Source: UBA5972 sp964588725
Lineage (GTDB): Bacteria; Pseudomonadota; Alphaproteobacteria; Rhodobacterales; Rhodobacteraceae
Length of the DNA: 36,238 bases
Reading direction: 5' to 3'
Assembly (NCBI GenBank): GCA_964588725.1
Contig: CAZPQL010000027.1
Location: forward strand, 1 to 36,238
The notes beneath the pieces were generated by a model. The model was not told the DNA's origin. It searched no databases and saw only the letters and a list, made by a program, of their open reading frames with translations. Below are positions 6,910 through 15,089 of this stretch, piece after piece. Both the position numbers and the translations under genes were made by a program. Each line of letters opens with the position of its first letter. The stretch's first letter is position 1.

Positions 6910-9900
6910 GTGCAATTCACAAGACTTAGACTGACCGGTTTCAAAAGCTTTGTGGACCCCATGGATCTGGTGATCCGGGACGGCTTGACCGGCGTGGTCG
7001 GGCCAAACGGTTGCGGCAAGTCCAATCTGCTGGAAGCCCTGCGCTGGGTGATGGGTGAAAACCGCCCGACCGCCATGCGCGGTGGCGGCATGGAAGACGT
7101 GATTTTCGCCGGAGCTGCCAGCCGGCCCCAGCGCAATTTCGCCGAAGTGACGCTGACGCTGGACAATTCCGACCGCACTGCGCCCTCGGTTTTCAACGAC
7201 TCTGACAGGATTGAAATCATCCGCCGGATCACCCGCGACGCCGGGTCGGCGTTCAAAGCCAATGGTCGGGACATGCGCGCGCGCGACGTGCAGATGCTGT
7301 TTGCCGATGCCTCGACGGGTTCACACAGCCCCTCGCTGGTGCGGCAAGGGCAGATCGCCGAGTTGATCAGCGCCAAGCCCAAGTCGCGACGACGCATCCT
7401 CGAAGAAGCCGCCGGAATCTCCGGTCTCTATCAGCGCCGCCACGAGGCCGAGCTGAAACTCAGCGGCGCCGAAGCCAACCTGCTGCGGATCGAGGATGTG
7501 TTGGAGCAGTTGCAAAGCCAGTTGAGCCAATTGGCCAAACAGGCGCGTCAGGCGACCCGCTACCGCAAAATCGGCGAAGATTTGCGACGCGCCGAAGGTG
7601 TTCTTTTGTATCGGCGCTGGCGCGAAGCCGAGCAGGAATTCGCGCATACGGTCGACGCGTTGAACGACGCGACAAAGGTGGCGGCACAGGCGCAGGCACA
7701 GTCGTACAAAGCGGCGCAAAGCCGTGCGGAAATGGAAGAGAAAGTTCCACCATTGCGCCAAGAAAACGCGGTTGCGGCGGCATTGTTGCAGCGCCTTTTG
7801 GTCGAGCGCGACATTTTGGGGCAACGCCAGACCCGAGCGCGTGAAACCATCGAGTCGCTGAGCGCGCAAATTGCGCAGATCAACCGCGATATCGGCCGCG
7901 AAAACAGCCTGAACGCCGATGCCGTTCAGTCGTTGGAAAAACTTGCGGCCGAAGATCAGGATCTGGACAAGGCAGCTATTGGTCACGACGCGGCAGTGGC
8001 CGCAGCCGCGGACGCAGCGCAACAGGCCAGCGAACAATTACAGAATAAAGAGTCCGGGCTAGGCCGAATAACCGAGGACGTGGCCCGTTTGGCGGCGCGC
8101 CATCAGTCGGCGCAGCGTCTGCTGGCCGACGGGCGCGCCACGCTTGAGCGGAACCGGTCGGAGTCCGACAAGGCGCGGGCAGCCGGACAACAGGCGTCGC
8201 GCGATGCTGACGCAGCCGCCGAAATGTTCGCCAAAGCCCAGAGCGATCAACACGCGGCGCAACTACAGTCCGAAAAAGCCAAAGCGGCCCTGCTAAAAGC
8301 CGAGGCGGATCGCACCGACACGCAAAACCGCGAAGCAACGGCGCGGGCGCGACATTCCCAGTCGCAAGGCGAGGCCAATGCGCTGCGAGCCGAAGTTGCG
8401 GCCCTGCAACGCCTGATGGCCCGCGAATCTGACGAAAGCGTTCAGGTGCTGGACCAGGTGACTGTCTCCCCCGGATTTGAAGCGGCGTTCGGGGCTGCGC
8501 TTGCAGATGATCTGCGGGCGCCCGTCATCGCTGTTGACGGTGAATCGGGTTGGGTGCAATTGCCGACCTATGCTGCGGTACAACCTTTGCCCGGGGCCAC
8601 GCCCAGTCTGGCTGAACACGTCAGCGTGCCGCAGGTTCTTGCGCGACGCATGTCGCAGGTGGGTCTGGTTGCCCAAGAATCCGGCAACGCGATGCAACAG
8701 CAACTCTTGCCGGGCCAACGGCTTGTCAGCCTGCAGGGCGACGTGTGGCGGTGGGACGGCTTCCGGTCCGGGGCCGAGGACGCGCCGGGCATCGCCGCAA
8801 TCCGCTTGCAGCAAATTAACCGGCTGCACCAGTTGAAAACCGATTTAGACGAGGCGGACGTGCGGGCGAAAGCCGCCGAACTTAGCCACAAGACTTTGCA
8901 TGACCAATTGAGCAGACAAAGCGAATTCGATGAATCCTGCCGTGTGGCGCGGCGGCGCGCAGACGACGCCGTCACTGCAGCCGCGCACCATCTGGCCCGC
9001 GCCGAGGGTGAACGTGCGGTTGCACTGGCGCGCCTTGAAGCATCTGAACTGGCGGTGAAACGCTTTGACGAGGACGCGAAAGGCAACCTTGATATGATGC
9101 ACGAGGCCGAAGCCACGGTCGCCGGGCTCGACGATCTGGATGAAGCCCGCACCCACATTGAGGCCGAGAAAACCGCTGTCGAAAACGCCCGTGCGCATAT
9201 GCTGACCCAACGGGCCATTGCCGATGATCTGCGCCGCGAAGGCGAAGCCCGCTCGCGGCGCAAAAAGGAACTGGAACGCGAAATCGAGAACTGGACCAAA
9301 AGGCGCGAAACTGCGGACGGTCGCGCCGCCGATCTGAGCGACCGGTTGTCCATCAGCGAGCGGGAATTTGATCAGGCGCAAAACCAGCCCGCAGAAATTG
9401 ACCGCGAAACCCTCACGCTCCAATCCAAAGTAGAAGAGGCCGAGACACGAAAAGCCGAGTCCGACGACGCGCTTTCAAGCGGTGAAAGCCAGCTAAGAAC
9501 TCTGGTCGCACAAGAACGCAGCGCCGAAAGCTCCGCTTCTGAAAACCGCGAAATCCGGGCGCGCGCGGATGCGATGTCCGAAGCCGCAGAAAATCGCGTC
9601 AAAGCCATGGCAGACCGTATTTTGGAAGACACCAAACTCAGCCCTGACGCATTGCTGGACAGCATCGGCGCTGATCCCGACCAAATGCCGTCAGCCGAGC
9701 GTGTTGAAATCGAAGTTGCCAAATTACATCGCCAGCGCGACGCGCTGGGAGCCGTAAACCTGCGCGCCGAAGAAGACACCATTGAAATTCAGAATGAATT
9801 TGACGCACTTTCCGGCGACAAGCAGGACCTCGACGCGGCCATTTCCAAGTTGCGCACCGGTATCGCCAATCTGAACAAAGAGGGACGCACGCGTCTTTTG

Positions 9901-10365
9901 GACGCCTTCGACGAGGTCAACGTCAATTTCGAGCGCCTGTTCAAACACTTGTTTGGCGGCGGCGAAGCGAAACTGATTTTGGTCGAAAGTGACGACCCCC
10001 TGCAGGCCGGGCTTGAAATCATGTGCCAGCCGCCGGGCAAAAAACTGTCCACCATGTCGCTGCTGTCAGGTGGCGAGCAAACGCTGACGGCCCTGTCGCT
10101 GATCTTTGCGGTTTTTCTGGCCAACCCGTCGCCGATCTGTGTGCTGGATGAGGTGGACGCCCCGCTTGACGACGCCAACGTCACCCGGTTTTGCGACCTG
10201 CTGGACGAAATGACCCGACAGACCGAAACGCGCTTTCTGATCATCACCCACCACGCCGTCACCATGTCCCGCATGAACCGCCTGTTTGGCGTGACCATGG
10301 CAGAACAGGGCGTCAGCCAGCTGGTGTCGGTTGACCTGAGCCGGGCGGAAGAGCTGGTGGCTTAG
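6910..10365 (+). CDS. smc: Chromosome segregation protein SMC
   Basis: SMC is the ATPase core of the bacterial condensin (Smc-ScpAB), which compacts and resolves the chromosome. The 1151-residue chain has all domains in order: Walker A GPNGCGKSN at 31-39, a first long coiled coil, a hinge at about 505-650 (VLDQVTVSPGFEAAFGAAL is its start), a second coiled coil very rich in A, E, R and Q, the ABC signature LSGGEQ at 1052-1057, and Walker B VLDEVDAP near 1078-1085. The start is a GTG at 6910. A TAG stop lies nine codons upstream in frame and no ATG falls between, so GTG is the only reasonable start, although its ribosome binding site is weak. scpA and scpB are not adjacent. It appears monocistronic, with the convergent LysR gene beginning 128 bases downstream. 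Confidence 0.96.
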   Translation: MQFTRLRLTGFKSFVDPMDLVIRDGLTGVVGPNGCGKSNLLEALRWVMGENRPTAMRGGGMEDVIFAGAASRPQRNFAEVTLTLDNSDRTAPSVFNDSDRIEIIRRITRDAGSAFKANGRDMRARDVQMLFADASTGSHSPSLVRQGQIAELISAKPKSRRRILEEAAGISGLYQRRHEAELKLSGAEANLLRIEDVLEQLQSQLSQLAKQARQATRYRKIGEDLRRAEGVLLYRRWREAEQEFAHTVDALNDATKVAAQAQAQSYKAAQSRAEMEEKVPPLRQENAVAAALLQRLLVERDILGQRQTRARETIESLSAQIAQINRDIGRENSLNADAVQSLEKLAAEDQDLDKAAIGHDAAVAAAADAAQQASEQLQNKESGLGRITEDVARLAARHQSAQRLLADGRATLERNRSESDKARAAGQQASRDADAAAEMFAKAQSDQHAAQLQSEKAKAALLKAEADRTDTQNREATARARHSQSQGEANALRAEVAALQRLMARESDESVQVLDQVTVSPGFEAAFGAALADDLRAPVIAVDGESGWVQLPTYAAVQPLPGATPSLAEHVSVPQVLARRMSQVGLVAQESGNAMQQQLLPGQRLVSLQGDVWRWDGFRSGAEDAPGIAAIRLQQINRLHQLKTDLDEADVRAKAAELSHKTLHDQLSRQSEFDESCRVARRRADDAVTAAAHHLARAEGERAVALARLEASELAVKRFDEDAKGNLDMMHEAEATVAGLDDLDEARTHIEAEKTAVENARAHMLTQRAIADDLRREGEARSRRKKELEREIENWTKRRETADGRAADLSDRLSISEREFDQAQNQPAEIDRETLTLQSKVEEAETRKAESDDALSSGESQLRTLVAQERSAESSASENREIRARADAMSEAAENRVKAMADRILEDTKLSPDALLDSIGADPDQMPSAERVEIEVAKLHRQRDALGAVNLRAEEDTIEIQNEFDALSGDKQDLDAAISKLRTGIANLNKEGRTRLLDAFDEVNVNFERLFKHLFGGGEAKLILVESDDPLQAGLEIMCQPPGKKLSTMSLLSGGEQTLTALSLIFAVFLANPSPICVLDEVDAPLDDANVTRFCDLLDEMTRQTETRFLIITHHAVTMSRMNRLFGVTMAEQGVSQLVSVDLSRAEELVA

Positions 10366-10493
10366 GGGCCGGGCAGGTGATTGCTGCGCTGTGGGGCGAT
10401 TAATTAGTTGGAAGCGGATTTTCGTCGCGTTTTGTGTCAGTTCTTGACTTGCGTATTGAGCCGACTTTCGGTCAGAATTCTGAAATAGCGCGA

Positions 10494-11387
10494 CTAAGCG
10501 CGATGTTGTTTGAGGTGGTCGATGAACAATCGAAGCGGCAACATCTTTCGATATTCGCGCGGGAAATAGATGTTCACTGCGGGAACAGTGATCAGAAACT
10601 CTGTAAGGACTTCTTTGAGGGTGCCAAGTTCAAGGGCTTGCCTGCAATAGTCGCGAAAAGTGAATGTCAGCCCCAATCCCCGGACTGCAAGTTCGATGTT
10701 GGCCGGTGAAGAGTTCGTGATCACCCCGCCGCCGATGTCGACCTGATATTGCCCGTCGGGGCCGGTGAAAGTCCACGGACCTATCTGTCCAGAGCTTGGA
10801 AAGCGGTAGCGCAGGCAATTATGTTGCAGCAAATCCGAAGGGTTCACCGGCGTGCCGTATTTTTCCAGGTATTCAGGGCTGGCGGCCACGATGGTTTCCA
10901 ATGGCCCGGTCAGTTGGATCGCAATCATATCCTGGGCCACCATTCCGCCCAACCGAAAGCCAGCATGCATACCTTCGTCAAGAATGTCTGACAGGGCATC
11001 GGTTAACGAAAGTTCGACCTCTATTTCAGGGTATTCGTCCTTAAAGGCCGCCAAAACGTCCCGCACCAGTAACTGATACGCCAGATCAGGTATCGCAAGC
11101 TTCAACGCGCCCCGGGCCGCATGCCCGGCAGAACGTGCACTTTCCAGACCATCGGTCAGAAGATCAAATGCCGAACTGGAACTTTGCGCCAGCGCACGTC
11201 CGGCCTCGGTCAGGCTGATCGAACGGGTTGTGCGGATAAACAAGGCCGATCCGATCTGTTCTTCGAGCGTTTTAAGCTGGTGGCTGACCGTCGATGGCCT
11301 AAGACCCAGCGCCGCCGCCGCACCGCGCAAGTTTCCCGCCCGAACAATGGCATCAAAGACCTCGAGCTTTGAAAGCGGAATTCTCAT
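10494..11387 (-). CDS. LysR-family transcriptional regulator
   Basis: From the ATG at 11387 the product is 297 residues, the normal LysR length. The N-terminal winged helix-turn-helix is clear (LSKLEVFDAIVRAGNLRGAA, then LGLRPSTVSHQLKTLEEQIG and LFIRTTRSISLTEAGRAL). The remaining 200 residues have the LysR substrate-binding pattern, with LKLAIPDLAYQLLVRDVLAAF and the EYPEIEVELSL strand. The frame is open back to 11546, but that longer start would run into the divergent gene at 11515, so MRIPLSKLEVF is chosen despite a weak ribosome binding site. It is divergent from the Hsp31-like gene, the classical arrangement for a LysR regulator acting on its neighbour. The effector is unknown. Confidence 0.92.
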   Translation of the reverse strand: MRIPLSKLEVFDAIVRAGNLRGAAAALGLRPSTVSHQLKTLEEQIGSALFIRTTRSISLTEAGRALAQSSSSAFDLLTDGLESARSAGHAARGALKLAIPDLAYQLLVRDVLAAFKDEYPEIEVELSLTDALSDILDEGMHAGFRLGGMVAQDMIAIQLTGPLETIVAASPEYLEKYGTPVNPSDLLQHNCLRYRFPSSGQIGPWTFTGPDGQYQVDIGGGVITNSSPANIELAVRGLGLTFTFRDYCRQALELGTLKEVLTEFLITVPAVNIYFPREYRKMLPLRLFIDHLKQHRA

Positions 11388-11514
11388 TAGTGTATCATTT
11401 CGAAGATTAAGGTGAAAATTTCGGATATTATACAGATTGACCAACATAAATACAATCTTTGTCAGATGAAATTGCGCAATTGGTAAACGCGCCCCAAAAC
11501 AGAGGAATAAAACC
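11388..11514. promoter_or_regulatory. Divergent promoter region between the LysR and Hsp31-like genes
   Basis: This AT-rich 127-base interval separates the two start codons. It contains a perfect 12-base palindrome, AATTGCGCAATT at 11470-11481, which ends 33 bases before the plus-strand start codon. It also fits the loose LysR T-N11-A box rule, so it is the best candidate operator here. Binding by the adjacent regulator is inferred. Confidence 0.4.
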
Positions 11515-12243
11515 ATGACCACCAAGAAAGCACTGATGATCGTCACAAATCACACGAAATTCGACGATCCGAAAGCAGCCCCGACCGGGCTTTGGATATC
11601 AGAACTTGTACACGCCTACGACGTGTTCGAAGAAAGCGGAATAGACATCGATATTGTCAGCCCCACAGGCGGAAACGTGCTGGTGGACGGCAGAAGCCTA
11701 GGTCGCTTCGTCTATGACAAGGCTTCGCGCCGCCGCTACGAAGATCCGGCGTTCATGGCGATGCTTGAGAACACCAAATCCATCGCAGATGTGGATTGGT
11801 CGACTTACGATGTTGTGTTCTTTGCCGGCGGCCACGGCGCCATGTGGGACTTTGCCGAAAACCAAGAGCTGCATGCACGCACAGCCGAAGTCTTTGAAAG
11901 CGGACGGATAGTCTCGACCGTCTGTCACGGAGCGGCGGTGCTTCCGCGCGTTCGCCTGCGCAACGGCAAGTATATGATCGACGGCAAAAAGGGCACCGGT
12001 TTCGCCTTTTTCGACGAAACCATTGCCGGCGTGAAAAAGCTTGTTCCCTACAACATGGAAAAACGGCTGAAAGATCGCGGATTGAAATACAGCAAAGCGT
12101 TTCTGCCACTGGCAGGCCACACTGTCGTCGACGGCAACCTGATCACCGGGCAAAATCCAAATTCGACCACTGCGACCGCGCAAGCCGTTGTGAAAGCCCT
12201 TCAAAGCAGCACGTCTCGTGTATTGGAGGCCGCAAATGCCTGA
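11515..12243 (+). CDS. Hsp31/DJ-1/PfpI-family protein (possible glyoxalase III)
   Basis: The 242-residue product belongs to the DJ-1/PfpI class I glutamine-amidotransferase-like superfamily. It has the pattern of the Hsp31 branch: PTGLWISEL with the conserved Glu30, DIVSPTGGN, the turn FFAGGHGAMWD, and the nucleophile elbow at Cys137-His138 (STVCHGAA). Members of this branch remove methylglyoxal without glutathione or act as chaperones; which applies here cannot be read from sequence. An AGAGGAA ribosome binding site precedes the ATG. Its stop overlaps the next gene by eight bases, so the two are co-translated. The divergent LysR gene is the probable regulator. Confidence 0.88.
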   Translation: MTTKKALMIVTNHTKFDDPKAAPTGLWISELVHAYDVFEESGIDIDIVSPTGGNVLVDGRSLGRFVYDKASRRRYEDPAFMAMLENTKSIADVDWSTYDVVFFAGGHGAMWDFAENQELHARTAEVFESGRIVSTVCHGAAVLPRVRLRNGKYMIDGKKGTGFAFFDETIAGVKKLVPYNMEKRLKDRGLKYSKAFLPLAGHTVVDGNLITGQNPNSTTATAQAVVKALQSSTSRVLEAANA

Positions 12244-13039
12244 TATCAATGTCAACAAAACAGGGGCGGACGAAAGCCCACTCGTTACCCGGGCCAAGGC
12301 ATTTTACACCCGGGCATTCGTCGATGGTCGCCCCAGAGAGGCCGTAGAGGCTTATACCGGCGATCGTTTCAGGGAACACAGCACTGGCGTGCAAGATGGA
12401 AAGGAAGGGTTTATTGATTCCATCACCGGGCACGTCAAACGCTACCCAAACCACCAGATAAAGGTTGTCCGGGCGTGGAGCGATGGCGGATTTGTATTCC
12501 TGCACATTTACCACGACCTGAACGATGGTGAACGCCGCTATGTTACCACCGACTTTTTTGACACCGACCAAGACGGCAAGTTGATCGAGCATTGGAGCGT
12601 TAGAGGGGACTTCAAAGGCCCAAACCCTTCGGGGCGCACCCAAGTGGACGGCGCCACCCAGATCTCTGATTTGAAGCGAACCGAAGAAAACAAAGCCCTT
12701 GTGAAGACAATGTTGCAGGAAAGCCTGTTTCCCGGAGCCAAGCCTGACCGGGTAGAGCGGTTTTTTGGCGAAGAGTATCTTCAGCATAACCCGGGCATCG
12801 GAGACGGGTTGGACATCGTCAGAGAGCTGTCCCATGCCGAAAACCCGCAACTGATCTACCACGAAATTGTGCTGTTGGTCGGACACGGCAACTTTGTTGC
12901 TGTCCTGTGTAAATCAAGTTGGGAAGGTGCGCCTTTGGCACAGGTCGATATCTTGCGTGTTGAAGACGGAAAGATTGTCGAACACTGGGACCTAAGCGAG
13001 CCGGTCCTAAAGAGTGAGGTAAATTCCGGGAATTTTTAG
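12236..13039 (+). CDS. Two-domain SnoaL-like (nuclear transport factor 2 fold) protein
   Basis: The ATG at 12236 has an excellent GGAGG six bases upstream and gives 267 residues. The chain holds two similar SnoaL-like halves. The first (about 15-130) has KAFYTRAFVDGRPREAVEAY, then DRFREHSTGVQDGKEGF and a DQDGKLIEHWSV end. The second (about 145-262) has FGEEYLQHNPGIGDGLD and ends EDGKIVEHWDLSEPV. The repeated KxxEHWxx ending shows the internal duplication directly. SnoaL-like proteins are small cone-shaped barrels used as cyclases, isomerases or hydrolases, and the substrate here is unknown. It overlaps and follows the Hsp31-like gene and is probably in the same LysR-controlled unit. Confidence 0.85.
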   Translation: MPDINVNKTGADESPLVTRAKAFYTRAFVDGRPREAVEAYTGDRFREHSTGVQDGKEGFIDSITGHVKRYPNHQIKVVRAWSDGGFVFLHIYHDLNDGERRYVTTDFFDTDQDGKLIEHWSVRGDFKGPNPSGRTQVDGATQISDLKRTEENKALVKTMLQESLFPGAKPDRVERFFGEEYLQHNPGIGDGLDIVRELSHAENPQLIYHEIVLLVGHGNFVAVLCKSSWEGAPLAQVDILRVEDGKIVEHWDLSEPVLKSEVNSGNF

Positions 13040-13338
13040 ACAATATTTCGTGGCAAGTTTTGGGTGGTGGCCGGTATCCGGTTCGCCGCCCAGAACATTT
13101 CAGTGTTGGCTTCAACGCAGACTTTCGCCGCGCTTAGCGCAGGTGTCCGCAGTGGCCCAATTCCGGCTGTGGCACAGATCATGCAAACAGGTGCTTCAAC
13201 TCCCCAATCCCCCGCGAACCGCTTCGCCCACATTATAGGCGTGGCCACAGCCGAACAGCGCGGCAACCAGCCGGTATTGCTTGATTTATGCGGGGCGGCA
13301 GAGTTAGTTGCGCAAAACGGTTCTAGCGCAGGAATTTC
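13040..13338. other. 299-base interval without a convincing gene
   Basis: Open frames exist on both strands: a GTG-started plus frame that runs on into the next gene, and a minus frame over 13036-13266. None has a clear ribosome binding site or a protein signature that I recognise. The stretch presumably carries the promoter for the membrane protein gene that follows. It could also be decayed coding sequence, but I see no recognisable remnant. Confidence 0.5.
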
Positions 13339-13758
13339 ATGTTTGATTTCATAAAAGAGGCGCTTCCGGCGTTACAGACCGACACTGCTGAATACTCCAT
13401 GGGTGTTCAGATATGGATCCGCGTCATGGCGGCTTCGTTCTTTGGCGGCATCATCTTTGTCGGTGTGTCAAGGCGAAGCCTTTGGATCGTCGGCATGGCG
13501 CTTGTAACGTTATCGAGCCTGATCGTCGGCAAATTGCTTTTGCCCGCATTTTCACGCGGCGACATCGGAACGGTGGTTCATCTGGTGGTATGGCCGGTCG
13601 CCGTGCTGTTGCTTTGGTGGCCGCGAGCAAAAAGTTCCGCTGTTCATCCGTCGGTCATGGTGCGTTTGTTCGGCTATTGGAAATACTGGGTGACATTTCT
13701 GATTGCAGTTTCGCTGATGTTGGATTTCAAAACATTGATCGGCTGGATTTGGTCTTGA
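13339..13758 (+). CDS. Small hypothetical membrane protein
   Basis: The 139-residue product has four probable transmembrane helices, at about 29-44 (VMAASFFGGIIFVGVS), 48-71 (WIVGMALVTLSSLIVGKLLLP), 80-96 (VVHLVVWPVAVLLLWWP) and 115-135 (YWVTFLIAVSLMLDF). The short N-terminus, MFDFIKEALPALQ, is probably cytoplasmic. I do not recognise a family and assign no function. It lies alone between the SnoaL-like gene (same strand, 299 bases upstream) and the convergent transglycosylase gene 28 bases downstream. Confidence 0.7.
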   Translation: MFDFIKEALPALQTDTAEYSMGVQIWIRVMAASFFGGIIFVGVSRRSLWIVGMALVTLSSLIVGKLLLPAFSRGDIGTVVHLVVWPVAVLLLWWPRAKSSAVHPSVMVRLFGYWKYWVTFLIAVSLMLDFKTLIGWIWS

Positions 13759-13786
13759 AGGGTGCGTGGTCGGACTGATCGGACGT

Positions 13787-14962
13787 CTAAAGCGCGTTCA
13801 GCAAGCCCGCCGTTGGCCAGGCGTCGGCCGGCAGGCCAAGGCGACTCTGCTCTTTCTGCACAGCGGCGCGTGTGCGCGCGCCGAGGATGCCGTCGATTTT
13901 GCCCACATCGTGACCGCGCGCGCGCAACTTGGTCTGCAACGATTTCATCTGCGAATCTGAAAGTGACGGCTCCGGGTTGCCTGCGTTATAAACAGGGGCG
14001 CCAGACAGGCGGGTGGCAAAATACGCGGCTGTGGTGACGTATACAAATGACTGGTTCCATTCAAAATATACCCGGTAATTCGGCAACGCCAGAAACGCCG
14101 GGCCATTGCGCCCCTGCGGCAACAATATCGACGCTTGCAAATTGCCCTTGGGCAGTTTTCCCGACGTTGCTTTCACACCCAACCGCGCCCATGCCGATAC
14201 TTTCTTTTGGTGATCAAGCCCGGTTTTCGCCCAATTGAGCGAACGCGGTACTTTGACTTCGACCAGCCAGGGCTGACCCGCTTGCCACCCCAGATCGCGC
14301 AACATCCTGGCCCCTGTCATGATCGCATCGGGCGCGCTGGTTTTCAGGGTGACCCGGCCGTCGCCGTCGCCGTCCACGCCGCGATCGCGAATATCCTCGG
14401 GCAGCATCTGCACCATGCCTATTTCGCCCGCCCAGGCACCCGTTGTCACAGCAGGATCGAATTCGCCAAGTGCCGCCAGATCGAGAGCCGCAAAAATTTG
14501 CGGACGGAACAGTGCAGGTCGCCGACAATCATGCGCCAGCGTCACCAAAGCGTTCAGCGTGTTGAAATCGCCCTGTACAGCGCCATAGTCGGTTTCCAGC
14601 GCCCAAAACGCCAGAATGACTCCTCTGCTGACGCCGTATTCACGCTCGGCGCGCGCAAACACGCTGGCGTAATTTTTGGCGTTGCGCGACCCGTTTACCA
14701 TGCGGTTCTTGCTGATCACACGACGCGAGAAATCGGTGAAAGTCATCTTGAACACACCCTGTGCCCGGTCCGCGCGCAGCACTTTCGGGTCGATAGCCGC
14801 AGTTCTGAAAAACGCGTTCACCGATTTGCGCGAATGACCCAGACTTATGGCCTCGGTTTTCAGGTCTTTGAGGAACGCGTTGAAGTTACCGCCACAGGTT
14901 TGTGCGGACGCCAGGCCCGTCGAAAGAACAATAGACAGGGCCGTCAGAGAAAATAGTCGCAT
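13787..14962 (-). CDS. MltB-type lytic murein transglycosylase with peptidoglycan-binding domain
   Basis: The enzyme cleaves the MurNAc-GlcNAc bond of peptidoglycan in the periplasm, leaving 1,6-anhydro ends. In 391 residues it has a signal peptide (MRLFSLTALSIVLSTGLASA, cleavage near 21) and then an MltB catalytic domain. That domain includes FWALETDYGAVQGDFNTLNAL, where the Glu in ALETDYG is the expected catalytic acid, and GEIGMVQMLPEDI. The C-terminal 60 residues form a PG_binding_1 domain (LQTKLRARGHDVGKIDGILG then RTRAAVQKEQ). There is no lipobox cysteine, so it is probably soluble rather than lipid-anchored. It lies 127 bases downstream of serA on the same strand and is probably transcribed separately. 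Confidence 0.92.
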   Translation of the reverse strand: MRLFSLTALSIVLSTGLASAQTCGGNFNAFLKDLKTEAISLGHSRKSVNAFFRTAAIDPKVLRADRAQGVFKMTFTDFSRRVISKNRMVNGSRNAKNYASVFARAEREYGVSRGVILAFWALETDYGAVQGDFNTLNALVTLAHDCRRPALFRPQIFAALDLAALGEFDPAVTTGAWAGEIGMVQMLPEDIRDRGVDGDGDGRVTLKTSAPDAIMTGARMLRDLGWQAGQPWLVEVKVPRSLNWAKTGLDHQKKVSAWARLGVKATSGKLPKGNLQASILLPQGRNGPAFLALPNYRVYFEWNQSFVYVTTAAYFATRLSGAPVYNAGNPEPSLSDSQMKSLQTKLRARGHDVGKIDGILGARTRAAVQKEQSRLGLPADAWPTAGLLNAL

Positions 14963-15089
14963 GTGGTACTTTCCAAAATTGAATGGTCACAGAGTAACAG
15001 TCCTGCGCCACGAGACAAGGTCTTGCGGTGATGGTAAAGCCGAGTGTTTTGCGGGAGCCCGGTGGCAACCGGATGCGGGCGCTGTCCGG

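Noticed and set aside
8568..9353. Minus-strand frames opposite smc, up to 261 codons
   Set aside because: Low-complexity Ser/Arg/Ala products mirror the coiled-coil codons of SMC; no ribosome binding site or family match.
11388..11546. N-terminally extended LysR (350 residues)
   Set aside because: The extension would overlap the divergent Hsp31-like start and exceeds the normal LysR length.
13064..13354. GTG-started plus frame of 96 codons before the membrane protein
   Set aside because: It overlaps the next gene start, has no clear ribosome binding site and no recognisable motifs.
15055..15075. CCGGT-TGCC-ACCGG hairpin after serA as a terminator
   Set aside because: The stem is good but no T tract follows on the minus strand, so terminator function is not supported.
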